Positions 17,986 to 29,381 of a stretch of DNA of 64,000 nucleotides are shown here, piece after piece. Under the pieces are notes generated by a model. The model worked only from the letters and a program-made list of their open reading frames with translations. It was not told where the DNA came from and ran no database searches. The DNA lies in assembly GCA_009840305.1 (NCBI GenBank), contig VXNY01000023.1, positions 92,347 to 156,346 of the forward strand, read 5' to 3'. How positions within the stretch are numbered: position 1 is the first letter of the stretch; each line of letters opens with the position of its first letter. The DNA comes from Gammaproteobacteria bacterium. GTDB lineage: Bacteria; Pseudomonadota; Gammaproteobacteria; Pseudomonadales; Azotimanducaceae. The position numbers were made by a program, and so were the translations under genes.

Positions 17986-19140
17986 GTGAATACAGTGGCG
18001 AAGCGGGATTACTATGAGGTATTGGGCATTGATAGAAATGCCGATATAAGCGAAGTTAAACGCGCGTACCGGCGTCTTGCGATGGAATACCATCCAGACC
18101 GCAACCCCGATGACCCAAACGCCGAAGAAAAATTCAAAGAAGCGTCAGAAGCGTTTGACGTGCTGTCAAACGACGACAAGCGGCATAGGTACGACCAGTT
18201 TGGGCATCAAGGAGTGGAAGGTATGGCTTCCGGATTCAATCCTTTTGCGAACGGCGCTGGACTACATGACATTCTGAACAACCTTGATAGTGTGTTTGGC
18301 GACATGTTCCAAGATGTACGGCACTCCCGGCGCCGCGGACTGGAAGAAAGAGGATCGGATCTTCAATACTCACTCTCAATTACACTTGAGCAGGCCGTTA
18401 AAGGTGATAAGATCCAAGTTAAGATCCCAACCTACTGTACCTGTGGCGATTGTCATGGTTCTGGTGCAGCGCGCGGTAGTTCGAGAACCACTTGTACCGA
18501 TTGCAACGGTACAGGGATGCTTCAATCGAGACAAGATTTCTTTTTTGTTCAACGTACGTGTGGACGTTGTCGTGGGGCTGGCGAAGTGTTGGAGAGCCCA
18601 TGCGATAAATGCCGCGGGCAAGGTCGGATACACACAGAACGAGAACTTTCGATCACAATTCCTCCAGGTGTCGACCAAGGAACTCGATTACGCCTATCGG
18701 GAGAAGGCCAGAGTGGCCTCCGTGGTGGTCCGTCAGGTGACTTGTATGTTGAATTTAGTGTAAAACCTCATAAAGTTTTTGAACGCCAAAACAACAATCT
18801 CCTGTGTGAAGTACCCATCACCTTCACGCAGGCTGCATTAGGTTCCGAAGTCGAGATACCCACCTTACAAGGACACGTAAAATTACGGATACCGTCGGAA
18901 ACTCAAACCGGTAAGTTGTTCCGTTTGCGTGGTCGCGGTGTCCCATCGCTTCGTGGTGGGGGAAGAGGAGACTTGCTCTGTCGAGTGGTGGTCGAAACCC
19001 CGGTAAAGTTATCTTCTCACCAACGCGAACTTCTAGAAGAATTGGAATCGACCGTAAAGAGTTCAAAAAAACATACCCCAAAAGGGAGTTCTTTCTTTAA
19101 GTCGGTTAAAGAATTTATCGACCGCATAACACCGAGTTAG
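17986..19140 (+). CDS. dnaJ: Co-chaperone DnaJ (Hsp40)
   Basis: DnaJ stimulates DnaK ATPase and delivers unfolded substrates. The 384-residue protein has a J domain with the HPD motif (YHPDRN), a Gly/Phe-rich stretch around MASGFNPFANGAG, four CxxCxGxG-type zinc repeats beginning CGDCHGSG, CTDCNGTG, CGRCRGAG and CDKCRGQG, and the C-terminal substrate domains. The GTG start sits eight bases after AAGGA. A second GTG three codons on would give the common MAKRDYYEVLG start but at poorer spacing. Expression is probably by read-through of the hairpin after dnaK, as no separate promoter is obvious. Confidence 0.96.
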   Translation: MNTVAKRDYYEVLGIDRNADISEVKRAYRRLAMEYHPDRNPDDPNAEEKFKEASEAFDVLSNDDKRHRYDQFGHQGVEGMASGFNPFANGAGLHDILNNLDSVFGDMFQDVRHSRRRGLEERGSDLQYSLSITLEQAVKGDKIQVKIPTYCTCGDCHGSGAARGSSRTTCTDCNGTGMLQSRQDFFFVQRTCGRCRGAGEVLESPCDKCRGQGRIHTERELSITIPPGVDQGTRLRLSGEGQSGLRGGPSGDLYVEFSVKPHKVFERQNNNLLCEVPITFTQAALGSEVEIPTLQGHVKLRIPSETQTGKLFRLRGRGVPSLRGGGRGDLLCRVVVETPVKLSSHQRELLEELESTVKSSKKHTPKGSSFFKSVKEFIDRITPS

Positions 19141-19153
19141 TGTTTTCGAATTC

Positions 19154-19963
19154 ATGACGGCCATTGCGATCAATGGCGCAACCGGCCGAATGGGTCGAAC
19201 GACAGCGTTACTGCTACTTGAAGATCCTCGATTCCAACTGCGGTCTGCACTGACGCACCAACAGTCCAAGTATCTTAGTCAGGACATTGGCTTGCTATCC
19301 GGTTCATCAAATCTCGGTGTTCCAGTGACCACATTGTCGGTCGATTCGCTCCAAGAAGTAGACGTCATCATTGATTTCAGCGTACCGAGTGGTACAGCAG
19401 CCTTGTTAGATATTTGCATTGCACAAAATCTTGGCCTCGTATCTGGAACTACAGGATTTAACGAGCAGCAACTTAACAAGATCAAGCGTGCTGCGAATGA
19501 AATTCCGATTTTGATCGCTCCAAATATGAGCATTGGCGTGAACGTGTCTTTTAGTCTGATTGAACAAGCTACTACAATGCTAGGTTCAGATGTCGACATC
19601 GAGGTCTATGAGTCCCATCATCGAAACAAACTCGATGCCCCATCAGGGACTGCGAAACGCATGGGTGAGATTATTACTTCAGTGCGTGAACAAAATTTTT
19701 CTGACGAATCAACATCAGAACAGTCAGACACTCTTTGCGAGCGGAAACCAATTGAGTTTCACTCCGCGCGCGGTGGAGATGTTGTCGGTGAACATACCGT
19801 TACGTTTTTCGGGAAGGGAGAAAGGCTAGAAATAACGCATCGCGCGGCAAGTCGAACCAATTTTGCAGCTGGTGCTTTACAGGCTGCATTGTTTATTGCT
19901 CAAAAACTCGATCAAGGTGCAGTCGGAATGTATAGCATGAATGAAGTCTTGGGACTTTCCTAG
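19154..19963 (+). CDS. dapB: 4-hydroxy-tetrahydrodipicolinate reductase
   Basis: DapB carries out the NAD(P)H-dependent reduction leading to tetrahydrodipicolinate in lysine and diaminopimelate synthesis, which feeds peptidoglycan. The 269-residue protein has the dinucleotide loop INGATGRMGR near the start and the active-site signature ESHHRNKLDAPSGTAKRMGE (about 155-174), with the catalytic His and Lys. It lies 13 bases after dnaJ and precedes carAB, a classic gammaproteobacterial order. Confidence 0.96.
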   Translation: MTAIAINGATGRMGRTTALLLLEDPRFQLRSALTHQQSKYLSQDIGLLSGSSNLGVPVTTLSVDSLQEVDVIIDFSVPSGTAALLDICIAQNLGLVSGTTGFNEQQLNKIKRAANEIPILIAPNMSIGVNVSFSLIEQATTMLGSDVDIEVYESHHRNKLDAPSGTAKRMGEIITSVREQNFSDESTSEQSDTLCERKPIEFHSARGGDVVGEHTVTFFGKGERLEITHRAASRTNFAAGALQAALFIAQKLDQGAVGMYSMNEVLGLS

Positions 19964-20012
19964 GATGTTGGTCATCCTCAAGTTAAACATCTCTTAGTGT
20001 TCGGTAACTCCA

Positions 20013-21158
20013 GTGTCTAATCACGTTCCCGCGATCTTAGTTTTGGAGGATGGCACTATTTTTCGCGGATACTCCGCGGGTGTAGCAGGAGTGGCGATAG
20101 GCGAGGTCGTCTTCAATACAGCGATGACCGGATATCAGGAAATCCTCACCGACCCATCCTATGCCAAGCAAATCGTAACTCTCACCTACCCGCACATCGG
20201 AAACACCGGTGCTAATGATGACGATATGGAGTCCGGTTCTGTATGGTCTGAGGGTCTTATTGTTCGAGATGTACCAAATTTGTTGAGTAACCGGCGCTCA
20301 GAGTATTCGCTTCGAGAGTTTTTACTTAAAGAAAATGTTGTTGCGATTAGCTCGATTGATACTCGTAAGTTAACGCGCATACTTCGAACTAAAGGAGCAC
20401 TTGCGGGATGCATCATTGCTGGAGATCAATGCGATGCTGCGAAAGCTCTTGACCATGCACTGTCATTTCCTGGACTACAGGCAATGGATCTCGCGAAGGA
20501 AGTTACTTGCAGTGCCCCCTACACTTGGCGCGAACGTTCCTGGGATCCTGTCTTGGGCTACAAACGCGGGAACCATGTGCAGTATCGTGTTGTAGCCTAC
20601 GATTTTGGTGTCAAGCGCAACATTCTGCGTTTATTGGTGGATCGACACATTGATGTAATCGTCGTTCCTGCAGGTACCAGTGTGAAAGAGGCGTTACGTT
20701 ACGAACCAGATGGAATATTCTTGTCGAACGGCCCTGGAGATCCCGAGCCATGCTCATATGCGATCGAAGCGATTCGCGGATTTTTTAAACTAGGGATACC
20801 TGTTTTTGGGATCTGTTTGGGACTACAGCTACTTGCTTTAGCGGCGGGTGCGAAGACCGTCAAGATGAATCACGGACACCATGGCGCGAATCACCCAGTT
20901 CAGGACATTCAATTGGATCGAGTCGTCATCACGAGTCAAAATCACGGTTTTTGCGTCGATAGTGAGGACTTACCGAAGAACTTGCAGGTCACGCACATTT
21001 CATTGTTTGACAACTCACTACAAGGACTTCGCCACAAAGAAGTTCCAGCTTTCGGCTTTCAAGGGCATCCGGAAGCAAGTCCAGGACCACAAGATTGCCA
21101 ATACCTGTTCGATCAGTTTGTGGACTTGATGCATAGGTATCAGCAGAAAAGTGCCTAA
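20013..21158 (+). CDS. carA: Carbamoyl phosphate synthase small subunit
   Basis: CarA is the glutaminase subunit of carbamoyl phosphate synthase, supplying ammonia for arginine and pyrimidine synthesis. The 381-residue protein has the N-terminal CPSase_sm domain ([13 protein letters not shown]) and a C-terminal class I glutamine amidotransferase domain with the nucleophile in [13 protein letters not shown] and the catalytic His in GHPEASPGP. It starts with GTG. The stop overlaps the carB start by eight bases, so the two subunits are translationally coupled. Confidence 0.97.
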   Translation: MSNHVPAILVLEDGTIFRGYSAGVAGVAIGEVVFNTAMTGYQEILTDPSYAKQIVTLTYPHIGNTGANDDDMESGSVWSEGLIVRDVPNLLSNRRSEYSLREFLLKENVVAISSIDTRKLTRILRTKGALAGCIIAGDQCDAAKALDHALSFPGLQAMDLAKEVTCSAPYTWRERSWDPVLGYKRGNHVQYRVVAYDFGVKRNILRLLVDRHIDVIVVPAGTSVKEALRYEPDGIFLSNGPGDPEPCSYAIEAIRGFFKLGIPVFGICLGLQLLALAAGAKTVKMNHGHHGANHPVQDIQLDRVVITSQNHGFCVDSEDLPKNLQVTHISLFDNSLQGLRHKEVPAFGFQGHPEASPGPQDCQYLFDQFVDLMHRYQQKSA

Positions 21159-24100
21159 ACGAAACGACCTAAGTTCTGTTCTCGTACTGGGTGCTGGACC
21201 CATTATCATCGGTCAAGCCTGTGAGTTTGATTACTCTGGCACACAAGCTTGTAAGGCTTTAATGTCTGAGGGATTGCGCGTCATTCTGGTGAACTCCAAT
21301 CCAGCGACCATCATGACCGATCCGGCGACGGCGGCAGCGACATACGTAGAACCTGTTGAATGGCAGACCGTCGCGCAGATCATCGAAAAAGAGAAACCAA
21401 ATGCACTTCTCCCCACCATGGGCGGACAAACGGCATTGAACTGCGCCCTTGATTTGGCGCGGGAAGGGATATTAGAGCAATTTAACGTTGAACTCATCGG
21501 TGCTAGCCGGGAATCTATCGACAAAGCCGAGGATCGAGAATTATTCGACCGTTGCATGAAAAACATCGGTCTTGAGACTGCTCGTTCTGGGATTGCACAC
21601 AACCTAGAGGACGCTCGTAAAGTGCAGGAACAACTTGGTTTTCCTTGCATCATTCGGCCTTCATTCACTTTAGGTGGATCGGGCGGCGGCATTGCCTACG
21701 ACATGGCACAATTTGTTGAAATTTGTACGCATGGATTGGAACTCTCGCCAACACACGAGCTTTTAATCGACGAGTCTTTGCTTGGTTGGAAAGAATACGA
21801 AATGGAAGTTGTGCGAGATTGCAAAGACAACTGCATCATCGTCTGTTCCATAGAAAACGTCGATCCCATGGGTATCCACACGGGCGACTCTATTACCGTT
21901 GCTCCAGCCCAAACCCTTACCGACAAAGAGTATCAACGGATGCGGAACGCGGCGATCTCTGTACTCCGGGAAATCGGTGTTGAGACCGGAGGCTCGAACG
22001 TGCAGTTTGCTTTGGATCCCCATTCAGAACGAATGATCGTGATCGAAATGAATCCTCGAGTGTCGAGATCTTCAGCTCTGGCTTCCAAAGCTACCGGTTT
22101 TCCGATTGCGAAAGTTGCCGCAAAGCTTGCGATTGGCTATACCTTGGACGAACTGCAAAACGACATTACCGGGGTTACTCCAGCATCGTTTGAACCGTCA
22201 ATTGACTATGTTGTGACCAAGATACCACGCTTTACATTTGAGAAATTTGATCAAGCCAAAAATCGCCTCACGACTCAAATGAAATCCGTCGGAGAAGTCA
22301 TGTCCATCGGGCGAACGTTCAAAGAATCATTTCAAAAAGCCCTGCGCAGTTTAGAAATTGGTATCGCCGGGATGGAACCTATCGGGATCGAGTATGTCTT
22401 TCCACAGGACTATCGCCGACTATTTGAAGAACTACAACAGCCCAGTGCTAATCGGATCCTGTTCGTAGCCGATGCATTTCGCCAGAACTTTTCACTAGAC
22501 CAAGTGTATAACGCGACCAATATTGATCCTTGGTTTCTCGCACAAATCGCTGAGTTGGTCGAGGTTGAAAGGACTATATCAGAGTGTTCCTTAGAAGAAT
22601 TGAGTGTAGAAGAAATGTACTCGTGGAAACGAGATGGTTTTTCAGATCTACGTATTGCCGACTTATTAGAAAGCACGCAACGTAAAGTACGAGAGTGGCG
22701 GATAGAACGGGGAATTACACCGGTATTCAAGCGTGTGGACACTTGTGCTGCGGAATTTCCAGCCACCACCGCTTATTTGTACTCCACTTACGAAGAGGAA
22801 TGCGAAGCGCTTCCCACTGATCGAAAGAAGATTGTGGTGCTCGGAGGTGGGCCTAATCGCATTGGCCAAGGAATAGAGTTTGATTATTGTTGTGTCCATG
22901 CAGCTCTGGCGATGCGCGAAGACGGGTACGAAACCATCATGGTAAACTGCAATCCCGAGACCGTATCGACTGACTATGACACATCGGATCGTCTATACTT
23001 TGAACCGATCACTCTAGAGGATGTCTTAGCGATCGTTGACGTTGAACAACCGGATGGCGTTATCGTCCAGTTTGGTGGTCAGACTCCATTGAAATTGGTG
23101 GACCGGCTCACTGATATGGGCGTACCGACCATCGGGACGAGTTCGGATGCCATTGACCGTGCGGAGGACCGAAAACGATTTCAAGAGGTCATCGAACAGA
23201 CTGGTTTGCGACAACCATCCAATCGAACTGCAACAACCGTCGACAACGGTATTCGCGCTGCCCGAGAAATAGGCTACCCTATTATTGTGCGACCGTCGTA
23301 CGTTTTGGGTGGCCGGGCTATGGAAGTAGTGTTCAACGAGCAAGAATTGGAAGTGTATTTGGCTAGTGCGATTCCGGTTTCCAATGCTGCGCCGGTCCTA
23401 CTTGATCGCTTTCTTGACCAAGCAGTAGAAGTCGATGTTGATGTTGTTTCTGATGGCAAAGTCGTATTAATCGGTGCGATCATGCAACACATTGAGCAAG
23501 CGGGAGTGCATTCCGGTGATTCTTCGTGTTCCCTTCCACCGCATGATCTGAGTCCCGCAATTCAAAGAACAATCCGCCAACATGTAAAAGACCTTGCGTA
23601 CGAATTGAACGTCGTTGGATTGATGAATGTTCAATTAGCCGTGCAAAACGAGAATGTGTTCGTATTGGAAGTGAACCCAAGAGCATCAAGAACGGTACCC
23701 TTTGTATCGAAATGTATCGGGTATTCGTTAGCGAAGGTTGCTGCACGGTGTATGGTTGGTAAGAGTCTAGCAGAGCAGGGATACACCGACGAGGTTGTAC
23801 CGGTCCACACTTTTGTAAAAGAGCCGGTGTTTCCATTCATTAAATTTCCCGGTGTTGATCCGATTCTTGGACCGGAAATGAAATCTACGGGTGAGGTGAT
23901 GGGGATCGGTGATTCGTTTGCAGAAGCGTTTACGAAGGCTTCTCTCGCCGCGGGTGCGGTACCTCCGTCCAATGGACTAGCTCTAGTCAGTGTCAAGACT
24001 TCGGATCGACCTTATGTCGCCGCGGTCGCAAAAAACTTATGCGAATTAGGCTTTTCACTGATTGCCACACGCGGGACTGCTCGAGTTCTTAAAGAAAACG

Positions 24101-24384
24101 GAATCGAAGCAGAAGTCGTCAACAAAGTCACCGAAGGACCGCCCGACGTTACCAACCTGTTGAACGAACGCGATGTTGCATTGATCGTGAACTCCACTGA
24201 AGGGAAACAATCCATCGCGGACTCGGCCGTGATTCGGCGGCTCGCTCTACAGAAAAGAGTACCCTATACCACGACGTTAGCGGGCGGCGCAGCTATTTGC
24301 AAATCGATCGCATTTGGAAGACCACATCATGTTCGACGCTTACAAGAACTATATGACGGAGAACAGTTATGCCAGCCCCACTGA
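21151..24384 (+). CDS. carB: Carbamoyl phosphate synthase large subunit
   Basis: CarB makes carbamoyl phosphate from ammonia, bicarbonate and two ATP. The 1077-residue protein has two homologous halves, each with an ATP-grasp domain; examples are [11 protein letters not shown] in the first half and [12 protein letters not shown] in the second. It ends in a methylglyoxal-synthase-like allosteric domain that includes [11 protein letters not shown]. Length and motif order match the E. coli enzyme (1073). A GTG start overlaps carA. The last 16 bases overlap greA. Confidence 0.98.
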   Translation: MPKRNDLSSVLVLGAGPIIIGQACEFDYSGTQACKALMSEGLRVILVNSNPATIMTDPATAAATYVEPVEWQTVAQIIEKEKPNALLPTMGGQTALNCALDLAREGILEQFNVELIGASRESIDKAEDRELFDRCMKNIGLETARSGIAHNLEDARKVQEQLGFPCIIRPSFTLGGSGGGIAYDMAQFVEICTHGLELSPTHELLIDESLLGWKEYEMEVVRDCKDNCIIVCSIENVDPMGIHTGDSITVAPAQTLTDKEYQRMRNAAISVLREIGVETGGSNVQFALDPHSERMIVIEMNPRVSRSSALASKATGFPIAKVAAKLAIGYTLDELQNDITGVTPASFEPSIDYVVTKIPRFTFEKFDQAKNRLTTQMKSVGEVMSIGRTFKESFQKALRSLEIGIAGMEPIGIEYVFPQDYRRLFEELQQPSANRILFVADAFRQNFSLDQVYNATNIDPWFLAQIAELVEVERTISECSLEELSVEEMYSWKRDGFSDLRIADLLESTQRKVREWRIERGITPVFKRVDTCAAEFPATTAYLYSTYEEECEALPTDRKKIVVLGGGPNRIGQGIEFDYCCVHAALAMREDGYETIMVNCNPETVSTDYDTSDRLYFEPITLEDVLAIVDVEQPDGVIVQFGGQTPLKLVDRLTDMGVPTIGTSSDAIDRAEDRKRFQEVIEQTGLRQPSNRTATTVDNGIRAAREIGYPIIVRPSYVLGGRAMEVVFNEQELEVYLASAIPVSNAAPVLLDRFLDQAVEVDVDVVSDGKVVLIGAIMQHIEQAGVHSGDSSCSLPPHDLSPAIQRTIRQHVKDLAYELNVVGLMNVQLAVQNENVFVLEVNPRASRTVPFVSKCIGYSLAKVAARCMVGKSLAEQGYTDEVVPVHTFVKEPVFPFIKFPGVDPILGPEMKSTGEVMGIGDSFAEAFTKASLAAGAVPPSNGLALVSVKTSDRPYVAAVAKNLCELGFSLIATRGTARVLKENGIEAEVVNKVTEGPPDVTNLLNERDVALIVNSTEGKQSIADSAVIRRLALQKRVPYTTTLAGGAAICKSIAFGRPHHVRRLQELYDGEQLCQPH

Positions 24385-24839
24385 CCGTGGCCGGTGCCGA
24401 AAAATTACGCGCGGAACTCATGGCGTTAAAAAATGAGCGCGGCACAGTGTCTCGGGCGATTGGTGAAGCACGAAAATTGGGCGATTTGAGCGAAAATGCC
24501 GACTATCATGCAGCCAAGGAGAAACAGGGCTTAATGGAGGCGCGGATTCGTTTCATTGAAGCGAAACTCGCGGCCGCGCAAGTAATTGATGTTTCGAAGA
24601 TCAAAAACACTGGAACCGTGATTTTTGGCGCGACGGTTACACTTGAGGACCTTGAAACCGGTAGTCAGGTTCAATATCGCATCGTTGGTGAAGACGAGTC
24701 TGATGTGCGTGCCGGTCTTATATCCAATATTTCCCCACTTGCGCGTGCGATGATGGGTAAGAAAGTTCAACAATCTTTCTTCGTCGGGGAGGGAGTACGC
24801 GAGAAAGAATGGTTGATTCAAGCTGTCGAGCACAAATAG
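24369..24839 (+). CDS. greA: Transcript cleavage factor GreA
   Basis: GreA rescues backtracked RNA polymerase by promoting cleavage of the nascent RNA. The 156-residue protein has the N-terminal coiled coil with the acidic tip signature [15 protein letters not shown], carrying the metal-binding acidic residues, and the C-terminal globular domain ending around [14 protein letters not shown]. Its start lies within the carB coding end, as in many gammaproteobacteria. The yhbY and rlmE genes often found between greA and ftsH are absent, leaving a 273-base gap. Confidence 0.97.
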   Translation: MPAPLTVAGAEKLRAELMALKNERGTVSRAIGEARKLGDLSENADYHAAKEKQGLMEARIRFIEAKLAAAQVIDVSKIKNTGTVIFGATVTLEDLETGSQVQYRIVGEDESDVRAGLISNISPLARAMMGKKVQQSFFVGEGVREKEWLIQAVEHK

Positions 24840-25052
24840 TGCGTCGTGGTATCAGGACGCGGATATCGACAGCCACATTAACGTAAACTTGTACGTAAGC
24901 ACAGTACAGTTGATTAGAGCGTTCCGTACGTAACGGATTCAGTCAATAAAGAATCTAATACTGAGGCAACGTACCGCAATGCTAGCTTGAATCTGTGCAA
25001 ATTGGTACTACCTATACAATATATGGGGTATAACCTAGGTTACTAAAGCAAT

Positions 25053-25081
25053 TTGAAAGGGTCATAAGACCTACTTATAAC
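25053..25081 (+). promoter_or_regulatory. Sigma-70 promoter of ftsH
   Basis: TTGAAA (25053-25058) and TATAAC (25076-25081) are separated by exactly 17 bases, a good match to the housekeeping consensus, about 30 bases before the ftsH start codon. The TTTGAAA core also resembles a sigma-32 -35 box, but no CCCCAT-like -10 follows at the right distance. Confidence 0.65.
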
Positions 25082-25112
25082 GACTATATTTTGAGGCAAG
25101 AGGCCGGATTTT

Positions 25113-27059
25113 TTGAGTTCCACCGCAAAAAACATCATTCTTTGGGTCATCGTAGTGTTGGTACTTCTAGTGCTATTCAACAGCTTCGTGAAGCGCCCTG
25201 GACCCGATGAAGTCAATTACACCGTGTTTAAGACACTCCTTCAAGAGGAAAAGATTGCCAAGGCGAAACTCCAAGCGTCTTCTGGCAGTTCGATAACTGT
25301 ACTCGGAGAAAGAAAAGACGGTTCAGCCTTTTTGGTGAATTTACCCCCTGGGGCAGACCACGGTGAAATGTACGATGAGCTTGTAACTCAAGGGGTAGAA
25401 GTTGCGACTTTGAGGGACAACCGCAACGGTTTTTGGATGCAAGTGTTTCTCACCATTCTCCCCATCTTGCTCATCGTTGGCCTGTTTATGCTCATGATGC
25501 GACAACTACAAGGAGTTGGAGGACGAAGCGGTCCGTTAGCCTTCGGTAAGAGTAAAGCGAAGCTACTTTCTGATGAAAAAATCAAAACAACATTTGACGA
25601 TGTAGCTGGCGTCGATGAAGCGAAAGAAGATGTTCAAGAACTAGTCGAGTTTTTGAAAGATCCCTCTCGTTTCCAAGCGCTTGGTGGGCGTATCCCACGT
25701 GGGACGCTGATGGTCGGTGCACCAGGAACCGGGAAGACACTTCTAGCTAAAGCTATAGCTGGTGAAGCTAAAGTCCCATTCTTTTCCATCTCAGGATCTG
25801 ATTTCGTGGAGATGTTCGTTGGAGTTGGTGCGTCTCGAGTACGTGATATGTTTGAGCAGGCTAAGAAGCAGGCACCTTGCATCGTGTTTATTGATGAAAT
25901 TGATGCCGTCGGACGACATCGTGGAGCAGGCTTAGGAAATGGTCATGATGAGCGCGAACAAACTTTGAATCAACTCTTGGTAGAGATGGACGGGTTCGAA
26001 GCAAATGACGGTGTCCTCGTGATCGCGGCGACGAATAGACCCGACGTATTAGACCCAGCGTTAACGCGACCAGGTCGTTTTGACCGACAAGTCGTCGTCC
26101 CGCTTCCAGACATTCGTGGTCGCGAGCAGATTTTAAAGGTGCACATGCGTCGCGTTCCGCTAGCGGATGACGTGAATCCACTCACAATTGCCCGCGGGAC
26201 TCCTGGATTTTCAGGCGCGGACCTAGAAAACGTCGTAAACGAAGCCGCTTTGTTCGGCGCTCGTGCTGCACGTCGACTGGTCGGCATGGAAGAATTCGAA
26301 AAAGCGAAGGATAAGATCATGATGGGCTCTGAGCGCAAATCGATGGTTATGTCCGATAAAGAGAAACTGGTCACTGCCTATCACGAAGCTGGCCACGCAA
26401 TCGTGGGATATTTAGTTCCCGAACACGATTTAGTTTACAAGGTAACCGTGGTGCCGCGGGGTCGAGCACTGGGGGTAACGATGTTTTTACCGGAAGAAGA
26501 CAAATACAGTTTGAGCAAGACTGCTGTCGAGTCTCAAATCTGTTCACTTTATGGTGGTCGCATTGCTGAAGAGCTTATAAACGGCACGGAAAAAGTAACG
26601 ACAGGTGCGTCCAATGACATTGAGCGCATCACGCAGCTCGCGCGGAACATGGTCACAAAGTGGGGATTCTCAGAATCGCTAGGTGTCTTGACTTATGATG
26701 AAAATGACGGCGAAGTATTTCTCGGTATGTCGGCCGGAAATAAACCTTTATCCGTATCGGAAGCTACTGCAGAAAAAATTGACGCCGAGGTGCAATCAAT
26801 CGTAACTCGGTTGTACCAGCACGCGAAGGAAATTCTTGAAGCAAACATGGATAAACTCCACGTTATGGCAGAAGCGTTGATGGAATACGAAACGCTAAGC
26901 CCTGAACAAGTAGGTGACATCATGGCCGGAGGTAAACCTCGTGCTCCAGTTGAACCCTCGGATACACCGTCTCCGCCAAAGGAGCTTCAGGACACCACCG
27001 AAGACGGTAGCTCTAAGTCCAAGCCTCCCCCATATACGAAGCCCGCTGAAGATACTTAA
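25113..27059 (+). CDS. ftsH: ATP-dependent zinc metalloprotease FtsH
   Basis: FtsH is the membrane-anchored AAA+ protease that degrades membrane proteins and regulators such as RpoH and LpxC. The 648-residue protein has two transmembrane segments (about 7-24 and 108-128) flanking a small periplasmic domain. The AAA module follows, with Walker A GAPGTGKT, Walker [12 protein letters not shown] and the second region of homology with [19 protein letters not shown], then the zinc protease motif HEAGH. The C-terminal tail is Pro/Ser-rich. The start is TTG. In E. coli the next gene is folP; here glmM follows directly. Confidence 0.98.
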   Translation: MSSTAKNIILWVIVVLVLLVLFNSFVKRPGPDEVNYTVFKTLLQEEKIAKAKLQASSGSSITVLGERKDGSAFLVNLPPGADHGEMYDELVTQGVEVATLRDNRNGFWMQVFLTILPILLIVGLFMLMMRQLQGVGGRSGPLAFGKSKAKLLSDEKIKTTFDDVAGVDEAKEDVQELVEFLKDPSRFQALGGRIPRGTLMVGAPGTGKTLLAKAIAGEAKVPFFSISGSDFVEMFVGVGASRVRDMFEQAKKQAPCIVFIDEIDAVGRHRGAGLGNGHDEREQTLNQLLVEMDGFEANDGVLVIAATNRPDVLDPALTRPGRFDRQVVVPLPDIRGREQILKVHMRRVPLADDVNPLTIARGTPGFSGADLENVVNEAALFGARAARRLVGMEEFEKAKDKIMMGSERKSMVMSDKEKLVTAYHEAGHAIVGYLVPEHDLVYKVTVVPRGRALGVTMFLPEEDKYSLSKTAVESQICSLYGGRIAEELINGTEKVTTGASNDIERITQLARNMVTKWGFSESLGVLTYDENDGEVFLGMSAGNKPLSVSEATAEKIDAEVQSIVTRLYQHAKEILEANMDKLHVMAEALMEYETLSPEQVGDIMAGGKPRAPVEPSDTPSPPKELQDTTEDGSSKSKPPPYTKPAEDT

Positions 27060-27082
27060 TTTTTTGTAGGTCAGCGACCCTG

Positions 27083-28429
27083 ATGGGCGACCGTCCTCTA
27101 GACTTCCAAATGTTCGGTACAGACGGAATTCGCGGTCGCGTCGGCAAGCCCCCTATAACACCCGATTTGTGTTTGAAATTGGGGTGGGTCATCGGTCGCG
27201 AGGTAAAACGACGGAACGGTCAGTACGTCCTCGTGGGCAAAGACACGAGGATCTCTGGATATCTTCTCGAATCAGTTTTTGAAGCCGGCCTCATAGCTGC
27301 TGGCGTAGACGTTGGATTACTCGGACCTTTTCCGACACCCGCGATCGCGATTCTTACTCGGAACTCAAACGCAGATCTTGGGGTTGTGATCAGCGCTTCG
27401 CACAACTCCTTCGAAGACAATGGTTTCAAGTTCTTCGATCAGAATGGTCGCAAACTTTCGGACGTTCATGAGTCGCAGATTGCGGAGTCGATGAACCTCC
27501 CCATCGACACAGTTGCCGCGGAAGAACTTGGGCGTGCAAAGAGACCAGCAAACACCCGGGAACAATACATCGACTTTTGTAAGTCAACCGTGAGTTCTGA
27601 CTTAGATGTAACGAATACCAAGATCGTGTTGGACTGCGCTAACGGAGCTTGTTATAGTCTCGCGCCAACAATTTTTAGAGAATTTGGAGCTGAAGTTTAT
27701 TCGATTGGCACTCGCCCGAATGGTTTTAACATAAACGATAAGTGTGGCTCTACCGCATTAGAAGCAATACAGGCAGAGGTGTTAAAACGCAAGGCGGATA
27801 TTGGATTCGCGTTTGACGGGGATGGCGATCGCGTTATTGCAATAGCTCCCGATGGAAGAGTACTTGATGGTGATCATATACTGTTTGGACTAGCTAGAGT
27901 TCAACAGCAAAAAGGCACTCTACAAGGAGGTGTGGTGGGTACGGATATGTCCAATTTAGGACTTGAAAAATCTTTGCATGCTCTTGAAATCCCTTTCGCT
28001 CGTACCGCGGTGGGCGACCGCCATGTTAGTATTAAGCTCTCAGAACTTGGTTGGGATCTAGGCGGTGAGACTTCCGGGCATATATTATGTCATCGAAGTA
28101 CGACAACTGGGGACGGAATTGTGACCGCGTTGCAGATCCTCCAAGCTAGTTGGGAATGTCAGCAATCGTTTTCTGAATTAGTTGCTGAAATGGAACAATA
28201 TCCTCAAGTACTGTTGAACGTCCCAGCGAATAATCCGGAATTAGTTGTAGCGAATCCTAATGTTGCGAAGCGGGTCAAAGAAGTCGGTCTTGCAAACGAT
28301 GAGTGTTATCGTGTTTTGGTGCGACCATCCGGAACAGAACCCGTAGTGCGGATCATGGTGGAAGGTCCGGATGCTACGTTGGTAACGCGTGAAGCTGAGG
28401 CTTTAGCGACTTTTATTCAAAGCGTATGA
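27083..28429 (+). CDS. glmM: Phosphoglucosamine mutase GlmM
   Basis: GlmM converts glucosamine-6-phosphate to glucosamine-1-phosphate for UDP-GlcNAc, hence for peptidoglycan and LPS. The 448-residue protein has the N-terminal FGTDGIRG signature, the phosphoserine loop VISASHNSFEDNG, the metal-binding DGDGDR and the C-terminal phosphate loop RPSGTEPVVRIMVEG. Length matches the family. It begins 23 bases after ftsH, so the two are likely co-transcribed. Confidence 0.97.
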   Translation: MGDRPLDFQMFGTDGIRGRVGKPPITPDLCLKLGWVIGREVKRRNGQYVLVGKDTRISGYLLESVFEAGLIAAGVDVGLLGPFPTPAIAILTRNSNADLGVVISASHNSFEDNGFKFFDQNGRKLSDVHESQIAESMNLPIDTVAAEELGRAKRPANTREQYIDFCKSTVSSDLDVTNTKIVLDCANGACYSLAPTIFREFGAEVYSIGTRPNGFNINDKCGSTALEAIQAEVLKRKADIGFAFDGDGDRVIAIAPDGRVLDGDHILFGLARVQQQKGTLQGGVVGTDMSNLGLEKSLHALEIPFARTAVGDRHVSIKLSELGWDLGGETSGHILCHRSTTTGDGIVTALQILQASWECQQSFSELVAEMEQYPQVLLNVPANNPELVVANPNVAKRVKEVGLANDECYRVLVRPSGTEPVVRIMVEGPDATLVTREAEALATFIQSV

Positions 28430-28579
28430 ACTGTGTAGACGCGGCGACCTCATGCTCAGACGTGAGTTCACTACGGGGCAATTATCGTAGACGATGTCTT
28501 GATGAGATCGAATTTTTCGCGGTGCGAAGCTCATTGGAAACTTGTCCAAACGTGCTGCATTACAGTACTTCAGGAGCAA

Positions 28580-28608
28580 CGGACTACGTCCAAAGCTTTG
28601 CCTATAAT
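28580..28608 (+). promoter_or_regulatory. Candidate promoter for tpiA-secG
   Basis: A perfect -10 hexamer TATAAT lies at 28603-28608, about 34 bases before the tpiA start. The -35 region at the right distance (CGGACT) is poor. The 212-base gap after glmM otherwise holds only a short open frame with no family resemblance. Confidence 0.45.
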
Positions 28609-28641
28609 CCTTCGGCTCCCTAGGAATTCGCGGCTGTTAAC

Positions 28642-29379
28642 GTGCGCACTCCCTTAGTTGTCGCCAATTGGAAAATGAACGGTTCGCAGAATTTGTGCGA
28701 GACGTTTTCTGAGCAACTTCGAGATGTTCCAGGTACTGATATTTGGCTTGCCCCGCCCTTTGTATATTTACCTGCGTTAGTTGAAAACCAACGACTTCGA
28801 ACTTTCACGGCGGTCGGAACACAAAACGTACATGAGGAGGTCCGAGGAGCTTTCACTGGAGAGGTGTCGGCGGTTATGGTCGCGGAGATGGGAGCAAAAT
28901 TTGCGATAATCGGCCATTCGGAACGACGAACCATTTATTTAGAAAACGATACAATTGTTGACCGGAAATTGAAATCCTGCTTGGATGCGAATTTAATTCC
29001 ATTGTTTTGTGTAGGAGAGTCGATCGAACAACGCCAAAACGGTAGCGCAGAGATAGTAGTGCAACGTCAACTTGGATTCCTTAAAGGTCTGCTTGATACC
29101 ATACCGAGTGAAAAGTTAGTCGTCGCTTATGAGCCCATCTGGGCGATCGGTACGGGAATTTCGGCCAGTCCGACCGATGCCGACGAAATGCACGGTAAAA
29201 TTCGCTCCTACCTAGGTGATGAGGGTACTAAACTACGTATCTTGTATGGAGGAAGTGTTAATCCAAACAATGCTAAAGAATTAATTAACCAATCAAACAT
29301 TGACGGTTTTTTAGTTGGTGGTGCCTCGCTCGACGTGAGTTCATTTAATACCATTGGTCAGCTTGTGGGTGGAGATTGA
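28642..29379 (+). CDS. tpiA: Triosephosphate isomerase
   Basis: TpiA interconverts glyceraldehyde-3-phosphate and dihydroxyacetone phosphate in glycolysis and gluconeogenesis. The 245-residue TIM barrel has the catalytic Lys in ANWKMNGS, His in IIGHSERR, Glu in AYEPIWAIGTG and the phosphate-binding YGGSVNPNNA loop. It starts with GTG. The tpiA-secG order before the tRNA-Leu gene is conserved in gammaproteobacteria. Confidence 0.97.
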   Translation: MRTPLVVANWKMNGSQNLCETFSEQLRDVPGTDIWLAPPFVYLPALVENQRLRTFTAVGTQNVHEEVRGAFTGEVSAVMVAEMGAKFAIIGHSERRTIYLENDTIVDRKLKSCLDANLIPLFCVGESIEQRQNGSAEIVVQRQLGFLKGLLDTIPSEKLVVAYEPIWAIGTGISASPTDADEMHGKIRSYLGDEGTKLRILYGGSVNPNNAKELINQSNIDGFLVGGASLDVSSFNTIGQLVGGD

Positions 29380-29381
29380 GT

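Noticed and set aside
28426..28623. 65-codon open frame overlapping the end of glmM
   Set aside because: It has no family resemblance and covers the probable tpiA promoter.
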